A stretch of 64,000 nucleotides of DNA from CAMAVH01 sp046297835 (GTDB taxonomy: Bacteria > Pseudomonadota > Alphaproteobacteria > SMXQ01): the NCBI GenBank assembly GCA_046297835.1, contig JBKBHI010000002.1:248001-312000 (forward strand). Direction: 5' to 3'. This document shows, piece after piece, positions 1 through 8,724 of the stretch (position 1 is its first letter; each line of letters opens with the position of its first letter). A program made the position numbers and the translations under genes. A model generated the notes under the pieces. The model worked only from the letters and a program-made list of their open reading frames with translations. It had not been told where the DNA came from and made no database searches.

Positions 1-60
1 GAGAGCCCATGCCCAGGCGGTCAAAGCCAGCGCAGCTGCCGAAAATTTGCGCTCGATCAT
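1..60 (-). CDS. N-terminus of an exported protein, cut by the window edge
   Basis: Reading leftward from the ATG at 60, the first 20 codons give M-I-E-R-K-F followed by a hydrophobic Ala/Leu/Trp-rich stretch, which looks like the start of a Sec signal peptide. A strong ribosome binding site (GGAGG, seven to eight bases before the ATG) supports the start, and a perfect TATAAT lies about 60 bases upstream. The rest of the gene is outside the window, so no function can be given. The next gene to the right is a divergent solute-binding protein, so an exported binding protein is possible, but that is only a guess. Confidence 0.6.
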   Translation of the reverse strand, partial: MIERKFSAAALALTAWAWAL

Positions 61-117
61 GACGGGAATCCTCCGCTTGCCGATAAATTCAAAGCCCGGC
101 GACGGTCGGGGGCGCAA

Positions 118-123
118 ATTATA
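118..123 (-). promoter_or_regulatory. Candidate -10 box for the left-edge gene
   Basis: The minus strand reads TATAAT here, a perfect sigma-70 -10 hexamer in very GC-rich surroundings. It would give a leader of about 50 bases before the ATG at 60. I see no convincing -35 hexamer at 16-18 bases, so the call is tentative. The rest of 61-321 shows no gene. Confidence 0.35.
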
Positions 124-321
124 ACGGCGCGAGCCGCACATCCCAGACTTTTCGACCCGAAAGGGGGAAAACGCCGCGGTGCGACAGGCATCCCGAAGCG
201 TAAGCTCGCGGCTTTCGCCGAATCCTCCTGTTGCCGCCTCCCCCTCCGCGCGGCACACTACCTCCATAAACAATAAACTCCGGCGCATCTGCGATCGTGA
301 GAGGCACACAGGGGGATGACC

Positions 322-1356
322 ATGTCCACGCACGCGCGCGGCGTCGCCGCGATTCTATCCGCCATCGCCGGTCTCGCGTTTCCTGCCGTCGCCGCCGCCG
401 ACGCGGTGGCCGACTTTTACAAAGGCAAGAGCGTCAGCTTCATCGTCGGCCATGAGGCCGGCACCGGTTACGATTCGTACGCCCGCGCGCTCGGCCGCCA
501 CATGGGACGGCACATCGGCGGCAATCCGGGCTTCGTCGTGCAGAACATGCCGGGCGCCAGCGGCCTGAACGCCGCCAACTGGCTCTACAACGTCGCGGCC
601 AAGGACGGCAGCGTGATCGCCACGATGGCCAACACCGCGCCGTTCGAGCCGCTGCTGGGGCGCGGCGCGGCGCAGTTCGATCCGGTGAAGTTCGGCTGGA
701 TCGGCAACATGGACGAGAACGTCGGCATCTGCGGCGTCTGGCACACCACGGGCATCACCTCGTTCGACCAATTGCTGCAGAGCGACCTGAAGTTCGGCGC
801 GACGACGGCGACCAGCCCGTTCAGCCAGTCGATCAACGCGCTGCGCAACATCCTCGGCGCGAAATTCAGCGGCGTCGAAGGCTATAGCGGCGCCAACGCC
901 GTCAAGCTCGCGCTGGCGCGCGGCGAAGTGTTCGGCGCTTGCGGCATCTCGCTGTCGTCGCTGCAGACGCAATGGAAGGACGATCTCGACGCCAAGCGTT
1001 TCGTGCCGCTCGCCCATTTCGCCGTCAATCCGCGCCCCGACCTCGTGGGCGTCAAACACATTTACGACTACGCCAAGACGGACGAGCAGCGCCAGTTGTT
1101 CGATCTGATCTTCGGCCGCCACATGCTCGGCCGGCCGGTGCTGGCGCCGCCCAACCTGCCCGAAGAGCGCAAAGCGGCTCTGCGCAAGGCGTTCCTCGCC
1201 ACCATGAAGGACGCGGCATTCTTGGCCGACGCCGAGAAGATGAAACTCGACATCGGGCCGACCAGCGGCGAGGAGATCGAGCGCTTCATCGCGCGCTTCT
1301 TCGATACGCCGCGCGACGTCGTCGAGAAGGCGAACCGCGTCGTGCAGAAAAATTGA
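322..1356 (+). CDS. TctC-family (Bug) tricarboxylate transporter substrate-binding protein
   Basis: A 344-residue periplasmic binding protein of the tripartite tricarboxylate transporter (TctC/Bug) type. It has an N-terminal signal peptide with a VAAADA-type cleavage region, then the family's opening FYKGKSVSFIVG and the GTGYDSYARALGRHM and MPGASGLNAANWLY segments that shape the ligand cleft. These proteins bind small carboxylates or similar ligands; the ligand cannot be read from the sequence. I chose the ATG at 322 because the GGGGG run sits six bases before it; an in-frame ATG at 316 directly abuts that run. No TctA or TctB permease gene is nearby, so it is an orphan here. The next gene, another binding protein, follows after 46 bases and is probably co-transcribed. 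Confidence 0.85.
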   Translation: MSTHARGVAAILSAIAGLAFPAVAAADAVADFYKGKSVSFIVGHEAGTGYDSYARALGRHMGRHIGGNPGFVVQNMPGASGLNAANWLYNVAAKDGSVIATMANTAPFEPLLGRGAAQFDPVKFGWIGNMDENVGICGVWHTTGITSFDQLLQSDLKFGATTATSPFSQSINALRNILGAKFSGVEGYSGANAVKLALARGEVFGACGISLSSLQTQWKDDLDAKRFVPLAHFAVNPRPDLVGVKHIYDYAKTDEQRQLFDLIFGRHMLGRPVLAPPNLPEERKAALRKAFLATMKDAAFLADAEKMKLDIGPTSGEEIERFIARFFDTPRDVVEKANRVVQKN

Positions 1357-1402
1357 GCCGGCGCGCCGGCGACGTTGAAATCCCCAGTGTCAGGAGTTTG
1401 AG

Positions 1403-2344
1403 ATGAGCGGATTGACCAAGTTGCGCATGATCGGGTTCGGCGGCGCGTCGAACCTGCCGAGCTGGCTCGCCATGGAGACCGGCATCTTCGCGAAGCACGG
1501 ACTGGAAGTGACGCTCGAGCGCACCGAAGGCTCGATGCCGCAGATCCAGGACATGATGGCGGGCAAATACGACATCGCCACCACCTCGATCGACAACATC
1601 ATCGCCTACACGGAAGGCCAGGGCCCCGCCAAGCTGGACAAGCCGTTCGACATGGTCGCGGTGATGGGCGTCCATTCCGGCATGAACAGCATCGTCGCGC
1701 GGCCCGAGATCAAGTCCTACGCCGACATCAAAGGTAAGGTCGTCGCCGTGGACGCGCCAAATACCGGCTACGCCTTCGTCATCTTCCGCCTCCTGGAAGA
1801 AAAGGCCGGCCTGAAGCTCAATCGCGACTATACGATTCTGCCGGTCGGCAACACGCACCTGCGCTTCGACGCGATGGAGGCGGGCCAAGCCGCCGCCGCC
1901 GTGATGGGCGGGCCGCACGACCTGGAAGCCGCTGAGAAGGGCTACACCATCCTTGCCGATTGCGCCGCCGAGCTCGGCGGCTATCAGGGCAGCGTTTACG
2001 GCGTGCGCCGCGCCTGGATGGCGGAGAACGGCGCGACACTGCAACGCTACATCCGCGCCATCGTCGAGGCGCACGGCCAGGTCTATGCCGACAAGGCCGG
2101 ATCGAAAGCGATGTTGATGAAGCGCGTCAAAGGTTTGTCCGACAAAGGCGCGGAGCAGCTTTACGCCAGCCTGACCGCCGGCAAAGGCGGCCTCGCGCGC
2201 AAGGCCGAGATCGACCTGCCGGGCATGAAGACCGTGCTGTCGATGCGCAGCGCCTATGGCGAGCCGAAGCTGACGCTGACCGATCCGATGAAATATCTCG
2301 ACCTGCGCCCCTACGGCCAGGCCATCGGCGTGCCCGCCGAATAG
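1403..2344 (+). CDS. NMT1/SsuA-like substrate-binding protein without a signal peptide
   Basis: A 313-residue protein of the NMT1/THI5/SsuA periplasmic-binding fold: it opens with LRMIGFGGASNLPSWLAMETGIF, followed by GLEVTLERTEGS and then the MMAGKYDIATTSIDNIIAY segment typical of ABC-type sulfonate, nitrate or thiamine-precursor binding proteins. The start at 1403 has a good AGGAG six bases upstream. Unusually there is no signal peptide: the fold begins within ten residues of the start, and no upstream in-frame extension is evident. It may therefore be cytoplasmic, or act as an enzyme or sensor rather than a transporter partner. It sits 46 bases after a TctC-type gene and ends just before a strong terminator. 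No ABC permease or ATPase is adjacent. Confidence 0.75.
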   Translation: MSGLTKLRMIGFGGASNLPSWLAMETGIFAKHGLEVTLERTEGSMPQIQDMMAGKYDIATTSIDNIIAYTEGQGPAKLDKPFDMVAVMGVHSGMNSIVARPEIKSYADIKGKVVAVDAPNTGYAFVIFRLLEEKAGLKLNRDYTILPVGNTHLRFDAMEAGQAAAAVMGGPHDLEAAEKGYTILADCAAELGGYQGSVYGVRRAWMAENGATLQRYIRAIVEAHGQVYADKAGSKAMLMKRVKGLSDKGAEQLYASLTAGKGGLARKAEIDLPGMKTVLSMRSAYGEPKLTLTDPMKYLDLRPYGQAIGVPAE

Positions 2345-2363
2345 CGGGACCGCCAACAAAAAG

Positions 2364-2398
2364 AAACGCCGGCCCCCGCGCGCGGGCCGGCGGCGTTT
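2364..2398. terminator. Bidirectional intrinsic terminator
   Basis: A GC-rich stem (AAACGCCGGCCC pairing with GGGCCGG-CGGCGTTT, with a small bulge) is flanked by A-rich sequence on the left and TTT on the right. It lies between the end of the binding-protein gene at 2344 and the convergent small lipoprotein ending at 2420, so it can serve both. Confidence 0.7.
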
Positions 2399-2419
2399 AG
2401 GCGGCCTCGCTGGCCGGCT

Positions 2420-2608
2420 TTAGCGGCTCTTGCAGGGGCCGTTATTCAGCGTGTCGTAGTTGCCTTGCTCGTTCGGATATTCGATGAACACGACCGATCC
2501 GTCGGCCGAGCAATTGTCGAAGCCGGCGAAGCGGCCGCCGCCGCAGGCAGTCAACAGAGCCAGCGGCAGCAGGACGATGGTGGTGCGGATCAGGGAAGCG
2601 CGGGTCAT
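2420..2608 (-). CDS. Small predicted lipoprotein, 62 aa
   Basis: A short exported protein with a clear lipoprotein signal: positively charged start (MTRASLIR), a hydrophobic core and the lipobox LLTAC, so the mature chain would begin at Cys22 and carry only about 41 residues (GGGRFAGFD..., then a segment ending in NNGPCKSR). Two cysteines remain in the mature part. An AAAGGC just upstream can act as ribosome binding site. It lies 39 bases after another small lipoprotein gene on the same strand and is probably co-transcribed. I do not recognise a family; the role is unknown. Confidence 0.6.
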   Translation of the reverse strand: MTRASLIRTTIVLLPLALLTACGGGRFAGFDNCSADGSVVFIEYPNEQGNYDTLNNGPCKSR

Positions 2609-2647
2609 GGCGTTGCCTTTCTTGATGGGTTTGCGTCAGACAGCGCG

Positions 2648-3055
2648 TTACAGCGCCCGGCCGGGAACGAAGGTCAGCATCATCGTCGCGCTGCGATCGA
2701 CGAACTTGTGCTGGCCAGCTTCCGGGTAGACGCGCTGGCAATGCTCTTCGGCGTCGCGGAAGTTTTCGAACTGCGTGCAGAACTGGCCGTCGCTCAAGAT
2801 GCGCCACTTGCCGGTCTCGATGCCGGTGGGCAGGCGCAGTTCGGCATTGCCGTTGGGCGCGGCATACATCACGTAGCGCACCTGCGAGCCGCTCATCGGG
2901 CCGGAACCGGTGTTGCCGACGACGAGTTGCTGCACCTGCGCGGCGCCGAGGCCGGGCTGCGCCGGGACGACGACGTTGGGACCGAGCGAGGCCGGCTTTT
3001 CGGCGCAGGCGGCGAGCGCCAGCATGGCGGCGCCGGCCAGCAGATAGGTTTTCAT
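2648..3055 (-). CDS. Predicted lipoprotein, 135 aa
   Basis: The open frame extends to 3163, but the ATG at 3055 is the better start because it opens a typical lipoprotein signal (MKTYLLAGAAMLALAACAEKP, lipobox LAAC) and has GGAG about eight bases upstream. The mature part contains PNVVVPAQPGLGAAQVQQLVVGN, then a beta-rich segment with GKWRILSDGQFC and FENFRDAEEHCQRVYPE, two of its cysteines being spaced about 15 residues apart. The second half resembles small periplasmic proteins with one compact domain, but I cannot name a family. It shares strand and probably transcript with the 62-residue lipoprotein that follows. Confidence 0.65.
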   Translation of the reverse strand: MKTYLLAGAAMLALAACAEKPASLGPNVVVPAQPGLGAAQVQQLVVGNTGSGPMSGSQVRYVMYAAPNGNAELRLPTGIETGKWRILSDGQFCTQFENFRDAEEHCQRVYPEAGQHKFVDRSATMMLTFVPGRAL

Positions 3056-3218
3056 TGTCACACTCCGTTTTTTGTTCGGCGCGGCCGCGGGACGCCGGCG
3101 GCCTTGGGAACGCCAGGGGAATACCGATTGAGGACGCCAGATTGACTGGTTTCGCTTGGACAAACGTCCTGGCCAGCGCGGAGGTTCCGGCCGTTAAGAT
3201 AAAATTCTCACGAGGCCA

Positions 3219-3899
3219 TTAGCCGATATGGCGGGCGAGAAACGCCAAGGTGCGCTCGCGCGCCAGCCGGTGCGCCTCCGGGCGGTAGCGCGCCGGCCGC
3301 GTCTCGTTGTCGAAACCGTGCGGCGTGCCGGCGTAGGTAAAAACCGGCGTTTCCGGCCGAGCGGCGCGAAAAGCCGCGACGCGCGCCGGCGGGAAACTCG
3401 TGTCGTCGTCGCCGACATGGGCGATGACCGGGCAGCGCGGCGTCTCGTTGGCGTAATCGGGCATGGCGGAGCCGTAATAGGCGACGGCCGCCTGATAATC
3501 CCCGCGGCAGGCCGCCATCCAGGCGAGCGAGCCGCCCCAGCAGAAACCGACGATCGCGACCTTGCCGGCCTCGGCGGCGAAGCGCCGCCCGGCGTCGAGA
3601 TCGAGCAGCGATTTCTCCCAGTCCATCGACTTATAGAGATCGTGGACGCGGTCGCGGTCCGCCTCGTTGTAGGCGAGCACGCAATCGCGCTCGCGTCGGT
3701 CGTAGAGCGCCGGGACGACGGCCAAATAGCCCTGCGCGGCATAGAAAGCGGCGACGCGCTTGAGATACTCGGTCACGCCGTACATCTCCTGCGCGATGAC
3801 GAGGCCGGCTTTCGGCGCCCCGGCGGGACGCGCCAGCCAGGCATCGAGCGCGAAACCGTCTGCCGCGGTCAGGCGGATCATGGCCGGCGCGGCGCTCAT
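3219..3899 (-). CDS. Dienelactone hydrolase family alpha/beta hydrolase
   Basis: A 226-residue hydrolase of the dienelactone-hydrolase family, cytoplasmic (no signal). The catalytic triad is visible: nucleophile Cys in VGFCWGGS (around residue 119), Asp in HVGDDDTSFP, and His in GTPHGFDNE near the C-terminus. The Cys nucleophile rather than Ser is the DLH hallmark. Family members open lactone rings in catechol degradation, but many paralogues act on other carboxylic esters, so the substrate is open. The ATG at 3899 overlaps the stop of the upstream EamA transporter by four bases (ATGA), which indicates translational coupling. Confidence 0.85.
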   Translation of the reverse strand: MSAAPAMIRLTAADGFALDAWLARPAGAPKAGLVIAQEMYGVTEYLKRVAAFYAAQGYLAVVPALYDRRERDCVLAYNEADRDRVHDLYKSMDWEKSLLDLDAGRRFAAEAGKVAIVGFCWGGSLAWMAACRGDYQAAVAYYGSAMPDYANETPRCPVIAHVGDDDTSFPPARVAAFRAARPETPVFTYAGTPHGFDNETRPARYRPEAHRLARERTLAFLARHIG

Positions 3900-4912
3900 G
3901 CCGCCCGCTTCTTGCGCTTGGCTTCCAGCGTCAGGATGTAGAGCGTGCTGACGACGATCACGGCCGCGCCGCTGAGGCTCCACAGGCCAGGCAGCTCGCC
4001 GAACAGCAGGTAGCCGAACACCGCGGCGTAAACGATGCGCAGATAATCGAACGGCAGGACCACGGTCGTATCCGCCATCGAAACGCCGCGCGTGATGCAG
4101 GTCTGGCCGACGATGCCGAAGAAGCCGACGAGCACCAGCCAGCCGAGTTCGGCCCAGGTCGGATTTTGCCACACCAGCAAAGCCGGGATCAGCGAGAAGA
4201 CCGCGCCCCAGAAGGCGTAATAGAACATGATGACAGTCGTGCCCTCGGTCTTGGAGAGCTGCTTGATGGCGACGACGACCAACGCGCCGAAGAAAGCGCC
4301 GAGCGCGCCGACCAGCACGGCGAACTCGAAGGTCGCGGGTCCGCCGTCGAGCCCGAAGGGCCGCGTCATGATCAGGATGCCCCCGAAGCCGGCGAGCGTC
4401 GCCGCGCCGCGCTTGAAGCCGACCGTTTCGCCGAGAAACGCGGCGGCGAGCACGATCATGAACAGCGGCCGAGAGAATTGCAGCGCCATCGCGTCGGCAA
4501 GCAGCAGATGCGTGATCGAGTAGAAGAAGCAGAAGTTGCCGAGAATGCCGATGCCGCCGCGCGTCATGTGCATCATCGGAATCTGGGTGCGACAGATTCC
4601 CCACCCTTGCTGCAAGGCAAGCGGCAGCACGAACAAGAGGCCGATGAAGGACCGGAAAAACAGGATCTGAAAACTGTCGAGCCGCGCGCCGAGAAATTTG
4701 ACGAGAATCGCCATGCAGGTCAGCAGCAGCGCGCCGACCGTGACGTAAACCGCGCCGCGAAAATTGCCGCCGAACGCGGCCCAGCGGGCGGCAAGCGGCG
4801 CGACCCTGGCGGCGAAAAAAGAAGAAGCGGGGGACAAAGGATTCTCGTGCGGAATGTGTGCGATGCGCGCTCGCCCGAGCGCGGCCCAACGATAGCATGG
4901 CGCGTCACACAT
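3896..4912 (-). CDS. EamA/DMT-superfamily transporter
   Basis: An inner-membrane protein with about ten hydrophobic segments in two homologous halves, as in EamA (drug/metabolite transporter) permeases. Recognisable parts are GAVYVTVGALLLTCMAILVKFLG at the start of helix 1, FRSFIGLLFVLPLAL, and near the end GELPGLWSLSGAAVIV and LEAKRKKRAA. Such proteins export or take up small metabolites; the substrate is unknown. The start is uncertain: the frame is open to 5083, which would overlap the upstream kinase gene, so I took the first ATG after that gene's stop. A TTG about 75 bases further in is an alternative. Its stop overlaps the start of the dienelactone hydrolase gene. Confidence 0.8.
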   Translation of the reverse strand: MCDAPCYRWAALGRARIAHIPHENPLSPASSFFAARVAPLAARWAAFGGNFRGAVYVTVGALLLTCMAILVKFLGARLDSFQILFFRSFIGLLFVLPLALQQGWGICRTQIPMMHMTRGGIGILGNFCFFYSITHLLLADAMALQFSRPLFMIVLAAAFLGETVGFKRGAATLAGFGGILIMTRPFGLDGGPATFEFAVLVGALGAFFGALVVVAIKQLSKTEGTTVIMFYYAFWGAVFSLIPALLVWQNPTWAELGWLVLVGFFGIVGQTCITRGVSMADTTVVLPFDYLRIVYAAVFGYLLFGELPGLWSLSGAAVIVVSTLYILTLEAKRKKRAA

Positions 4913-4970
4913 GCAGGCGTTTATTGGCGTCCGCGCCAGCAACAGACTGGCACATGCGCATTGCGTCCGA

Positions 4971-6890
4971 TCAGCTGCCCAGCGTTTCGCGCAGCGCTTT
5001 GGCCAGCTCCTGACCCTGATAAGGCTTGCGCAGGATGCGGATGCCTTCCGCCGTCGCGCCGGACGACGCCGCGCTCTCGACATAGCCTGATGTGAGCAGC
5101 GTTTTAAGGCCCGGCCGCATCGCGCGCGCGCGTCGCGCCAGCTCGACGCCGGTCATGCCGCCCGGCATCATCAAATCGCTGAACAGCACATCGACGCCGG
5201 GATGGCGTTCGAGCAGGGCCAGCGCCTCCGCGCCGCTTGCGGCTTCGAGCGCCACGTAACCGAGCTTGCGCAGGAGCTCGGCCGTATAGGTGCGCACGAG
5301 GTCGTTGTCCTCGGCGATCAGCACCGTTTCGTGACCGCTCGGCGCGGCGTTGGCGACCGCCGGCATCGGCGCGCTTTCGGCCCCGACGCGCTCGTCGCGC
5401 GGGAAGAACAGCGTCACCGTCGTGCCCAGACCCGGCGCGCTTTCGAGCAGCACATGGCCGCCCGACTGCTTGACGAAGCCGTAGACCATGCTGAGCCCGA
5501 GGCCCGATCCTTTGCCGAGACCCTTGGTGGTGAAGAACGGTTCGAACGCCTTGTCGCGCGTCTCCGCGCTCATGCCGCCGCCGTCGTCGATGACGGCGAT
5601 CGCCGCATATTCGCCCGGCCCCATCTCGCCGTCGCAGGTGATCTGCGTTTGGCCCGCGCCGACGCCGCAGCGATAGGTGCGGATCGTCAACCGGCCGCCG
5701 GCGGGCATCGCATCGCGCGCGTTGACCCCGAGATTGATCACCGCCGATTCGAGCTGCAACGGATCGACGAAGATCCCCCACATCTCGGGATCCAGATCGA
5801 GCCGGATGTCGATGTGCTCGCCGAGCAACCGGCGCAGCAGCAATTCGACTCCGCCGACCAGCTTGTTGACGTCGATCGCCTTCGGATCGAGCGCTTGACG
5901 GCGCGAAAAGGCCAGCAGGCGCTGCGTCAGCTCGGCCCCGCGCTGCGCCGCGATATGGGTCGTCTCGACGATGCGCCGCAAATCGGCGTCGCTCGCCAGC
6001 TTCTCCTCCAAGAGCTTGGCGTTGCCGAGGATGACCGTGAGCAGGTTGTTGAAATCGTGCGCCACGCCGCCGGTGAGCTGGCCGACCGAGTCGAGACGTT
6101 GCGACTGCTGCAGACGCTCCTCCAGATCGCGACGCTTGATCTCCAGCTCGCGCCGGCGCGAGACGTCGCGCGCCACGCTGTAGAACAGCTGGTCGGCCGG
6201 CGACCAGACCGCCGACCACATCATGTGGACCACATGGCCGTCCTTATGCACATAGCGGTTCTCGAACGAGTCCGTGGCGGTGCCGGCACGGATCGCCGCC
6301 GCTTCCGCTTCGCTGCCCTCGCGGTCCTCGGGATGGACGAAATCGAGGAACTTGCGGCCCGCCATCTCCTCCGGCGCGTAGCCCCACATGTCGCGACAGC
6401 GCGGGCTGAGGTCGACGAAGCGGCCTTCGGCGTCGATGGTGCAGATGACGTCGAGCGAGGTCTCGACGATGCGGCGGTATTTGGCCTCCGCCTGCACCGT
6501 CTGCATGCGGCTTTTCTGCAAGGATTCCGCAACCAGCTCGCGCGTGTGCGCGTCGGCCGGCAGCCAGCGCCGCAGCAGGATGACGAGCACGACGAGCCCG
6601 GTGCCGACCGTCACCAGCTTCAACACGCCGACATAGAGCGGATTTTGCAGCTGGTCGCGCCATTCGGGCGGGAGCACGCCGAACACCGCGCTCCAGTAAA
6701 TGCCGAAATAGAGGCTTTCGATCAGGGTGCGGAAGGCGTCGAGCGTGAGGACGAGGACCAGCGTGGTGACGGCCGTGTGCTGGCGCGGCGCGGCGCGCAG
6801 CTTGGCGAGCAGCACCACGACGATGATCGCCCAGACGCTGGCCGTGATCCAATAGGACAGGGCCGGAAAGACGTCGAAAAACCCCTGCAT
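4971..6890 (-). CDS. PAS hybrid sensor histidine kinase/response regulator
   Basis: A 639-residue membrane-anchored hybrid kinase. Order of parts: three hydrophobic segments in roughly residues 10-115, a PAS domain (about 135-245, YRRIVETSLDVICTID and the PAC-like RYVHKDGHV), a coiled linker, HisKA with the phosphoacceptor His in GGVAHDFNNLLTV (about residue 275), HATPase_c with N box NLGVNARDAM, G1 VIDDGGGM and G2 GKGSGLGLSMVYG, then a receiver domain (about 515-635) with acidic pair AEDND and phosphoacceptor Asp in LFSDLMMP. The HDFNN form is typical of hybrid kinases with C-terminal receivers. The signal sensed by PAS is not evident. No partner regulator gene is adjacent. The gene is divergent from prfC across about 200 bases. 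Confidence 0.9.
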   Translation of the reverse strand: MQGFFDVFPALSYWITASVWAIIVVVLLAKLRAAPRQHTAVTTLVLVLTLDAFRTLIESLYFGIYWSAVFGVLPPEWRDQLQNPLYVGVLKLVTVGTGLVVLVILLRRWLPADAHTRELVAESLQKSRMQTVQAEAKYRRIVETSLDVICTIDAEGRFVDLSPRCRDMWGYAPEEMAGRKFLDFVHPEDREGSEAEAAAIRAGTATDSFENRYVHKDGHVVHMMWSAVWSPADQLFYSVARDVSRRRELEIKRRDLEERLQQSQRLDSVGQLTGGVAHDFNNLLTVILGNAKLLEEKLASDADLRRIVETTHIAAQRGAELTQRLLAFSRRQALDPKAIDVNKLVGGVELLLRRLLGEHIDIRLDLDPEMWGIFVDPLQLESAVINLGVNARDAMPAGGRLTIRTYRCGVGAGQTQITCDGEMGPGEYAAIAVIDDGGGMSAETRDKAFEPFFTTKGLGKGSGLGLSMVYGFVKQSGGHVLLESAPGLGTTVTLFFPRDERVGAESAPMPAVANAAPSGHETVLIAEDNDLVRTYTAELLRKLGYVALEAASGAEALALLERHPGVDVLFSDLMMPGGMTGVELARRARAMRPGLKTLLTSGYVESAASSGATAEGIRILRKPYQGQELAKALRETLGS

Positions 6891-7092
6891 GCCCCCCGAT
6901 GCTTTCCCCCGAATTTATCGGCGATTTCCGCCAGCTTACCCGCTTCGCGGCCGCGACGCAGCCCTCGCCTGCGGCGCGCGCGCCATGCCTTAAGGCCGCG
7001 TTTGCCTAGAAATTAAGCCTGTCCAAGCCCTCGGCCAGCCGTTATATCCAGCCGCACGCTTCCTCCCCAATCGCCGAAACGACCGCCCGCCG

Positions 7093-8724
7093 ATGTCCGA
7101 TCCGGCCTCCCGCCCCATTCCTCTCGCCGCCGCCCCCGCTCTCGATCCGTCCGTGCCGCCGCACGCCCGGCGGCGCAGCTTCGCCATCATCTCCCACCCG
7201 GACGCCGGCAAGACCACGCTGACGGAAAAGCTGCTGCTGTTCGGCGGCGCGATCCGGGCCGCCGGCCAAGTGCGCGCGCGCGGCGAAGCGCGGCGCACGC
7301 GCTCGGACTGGATGGCGATCGAGCGGGCGCGCGGCATCTCCGTGACCAGTTCGGTGATGACCTTCGAACGCGACGGGCTGACGTTCAATCTGCTCGACAC
7401 GCCTGGTCACGAGGACTTCAGCGAAGACACTTACCGCACCCTGACCGCCGTCGATTCGGCGGTGATGGTGATCGACGCCGCCAAGGGCATCGAAAGCCAG
7501 ACGCGCAAGCTGCTAGAAGTCTGCCGCCTGCGCGACCTGCCGATCGTCACCTTCGTCAACAAGGTGGATCGCGAGGCGCGCGATCCGTTCGAGCTGTTGG
7601 ACGAGATCGCCGACACGCTGGCGCTCGACGTCTCGCCGCTGGTCTGGCCGGTCGGGACCGGCAGCATCTTCCACGGCTGCTACGATCTGCGCGCCAACCG
7701 CTTCCTCAAGACCGATCCAGCGCGCAACAACGCCTATGGCGAGGCCGTCGATTGCGCCGGGCTCGACGATCCGAAACTGGCGCGGATCGTGCCCGAGAGC
7801 CTGCTGGCCGACGTGCGCGAACAGATCTCGCTAGCCCAAGCCGGCTATCCGGAGTTCGATCGCGATTCCTATCTCGCCGGCCACATGACGCCCGTGATCT
7901 TCGGCAGCGCCTTGAAGGATTTTTCGGTCGAGGAATTGCTCGCCGCCATCGGCGCCTGGGCGCCGCCGCCGCGACCGCAACCGGCCGAGCCGCGCGCCAT
8001 CGCGCCCGACGAGACGAAGGTCGCCGGCTTCGTGTTCAAGGTCCAGGCCAACATGGACCCGAACCATCGCGACCGCATCGCCTTCATGCGGATTTGCGCC
8101 GGCCGCTTCAAGCGCGGCATGAAGCTCAAGCAGGTGCGCACCGACAAGAGCATGGCGGTGCAGAACCCGATCTTCTTCTTCGCCCAGGAGCGCGAGCTCG
8201 CCGAAGAAGCCTGGCCGGGCGACATCATCGGCATTCCCAACCACGGCACCCTGCGCGTCGGCGACACGCTCACCGAAGGCGAGAGTTTGCGCGTCACCGG
8301 CCTGCCGAACTTCGCGCCGGAAATCCTGCGCCGCGCGCGCCTGGAAGACCCGCTCAAATCCAAGCAGCTGCGCGGCGCGCTGCAGGATCTCGCCGAGGAA
8401 GGCATCGCCCAGGTGTTCCGCCCGGTGCTCGGCTCGGATTGGGTCGTCGGCGTCGTCGGCGCGCTGCAGCTCGACGTGCTGGCCTCGCGCATCGGCGCCG
8501 AATACAAGGTTGGCGTGCGCTTCGAGGATGCCGGCTTTGAGCAAGCGCGCTGGGTGACCGGCGAAAAGGCCGACATCGAGGCATTCCTCGCGCGCAACCG
8601 CGGCCAGTGCGCCGAAGACCGCGACGGCGCGCTGGTCTATCTCGCGCGCAACAGCTGGGACCTGAACCGCACGATGCAGGATTTCCCAAAGCTCGCTTTC
8701 GCCGCGACCCGGGAAATTTCCTAG
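7093..8724 (+). CDS. prfC: Peptide chain release factor 3
   Basis: A 543-residue translational GTPase that recycles RF1/RF2 from the ribosome. All GTP-binding motifs are present: G1 SHPDAGKTT (residues 34-42), G2 region ARGISVTSSV, G3 DTPGHEDF and G4 NKVD. The RF3-typical C-terminal part includes ADIEAFLARN and the closing LNRTMQDFPKLAFAATREI. It carries about a dozen more N-terminal residues than the E. coli protein, so a later start is possible, although no better ribosome binding site is visible. Its TAG stop is shared in reverse with the convergent TAXI gene (CTAG). Confidence 0.95.
   Translation: MSDPASRPIPLAAAPALDPSVPPHARRRSFAIISHPDAGKTTLTEKLLLFGGAIRAAGQVRARGEARRTRSDWMAIERARGISVTSSVMTFERDGLTFNLLDTPGHEDFSEDTYRTLTAVDSAVMVIDAAKGIESQTRKLLEVCRLRDLPIVTFVNKVDREARDPFELLDEIADTLALDVSPLVWPVGTGSIFHGCYDLRANRFLKTDPARNNAYGEAVDCAGLDDPKLARIVPESLLADVREQISLAQAGYPEFDRDSYLAGHMTPVIFGSALKDFSVEELLAAIGAWAPPPRPQPAEPRAIAPDETKVAGFVFKVQANMDPNHRDRIAFMRICAGRFKRGMKLKQVRTDKSMAVQNPIFFFAQERELAEEAWPGDIIGIPNHGTLRVGDTLTEGESLRVTGLPNFAPEILRRARLEDPLKSKQLRGALQDLAEEGIAQVFRPVLGSDWVVGVVGALQLDVLASRIGAEYKVGVRFEDAGFEQARWVTGEKADIEAFLARNRGQCAEDRDGALVYLARNSWDLNRTMQDFPKLAFAATREIS

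Noticed and set aside
119..307. Small minus-strand open frame left of the TctC-type gene
   Set aside because: Composition is Gly/Arg-rich without any domain and it overlaps the presumed promoter region of the left-edge gene; no ribosome site.
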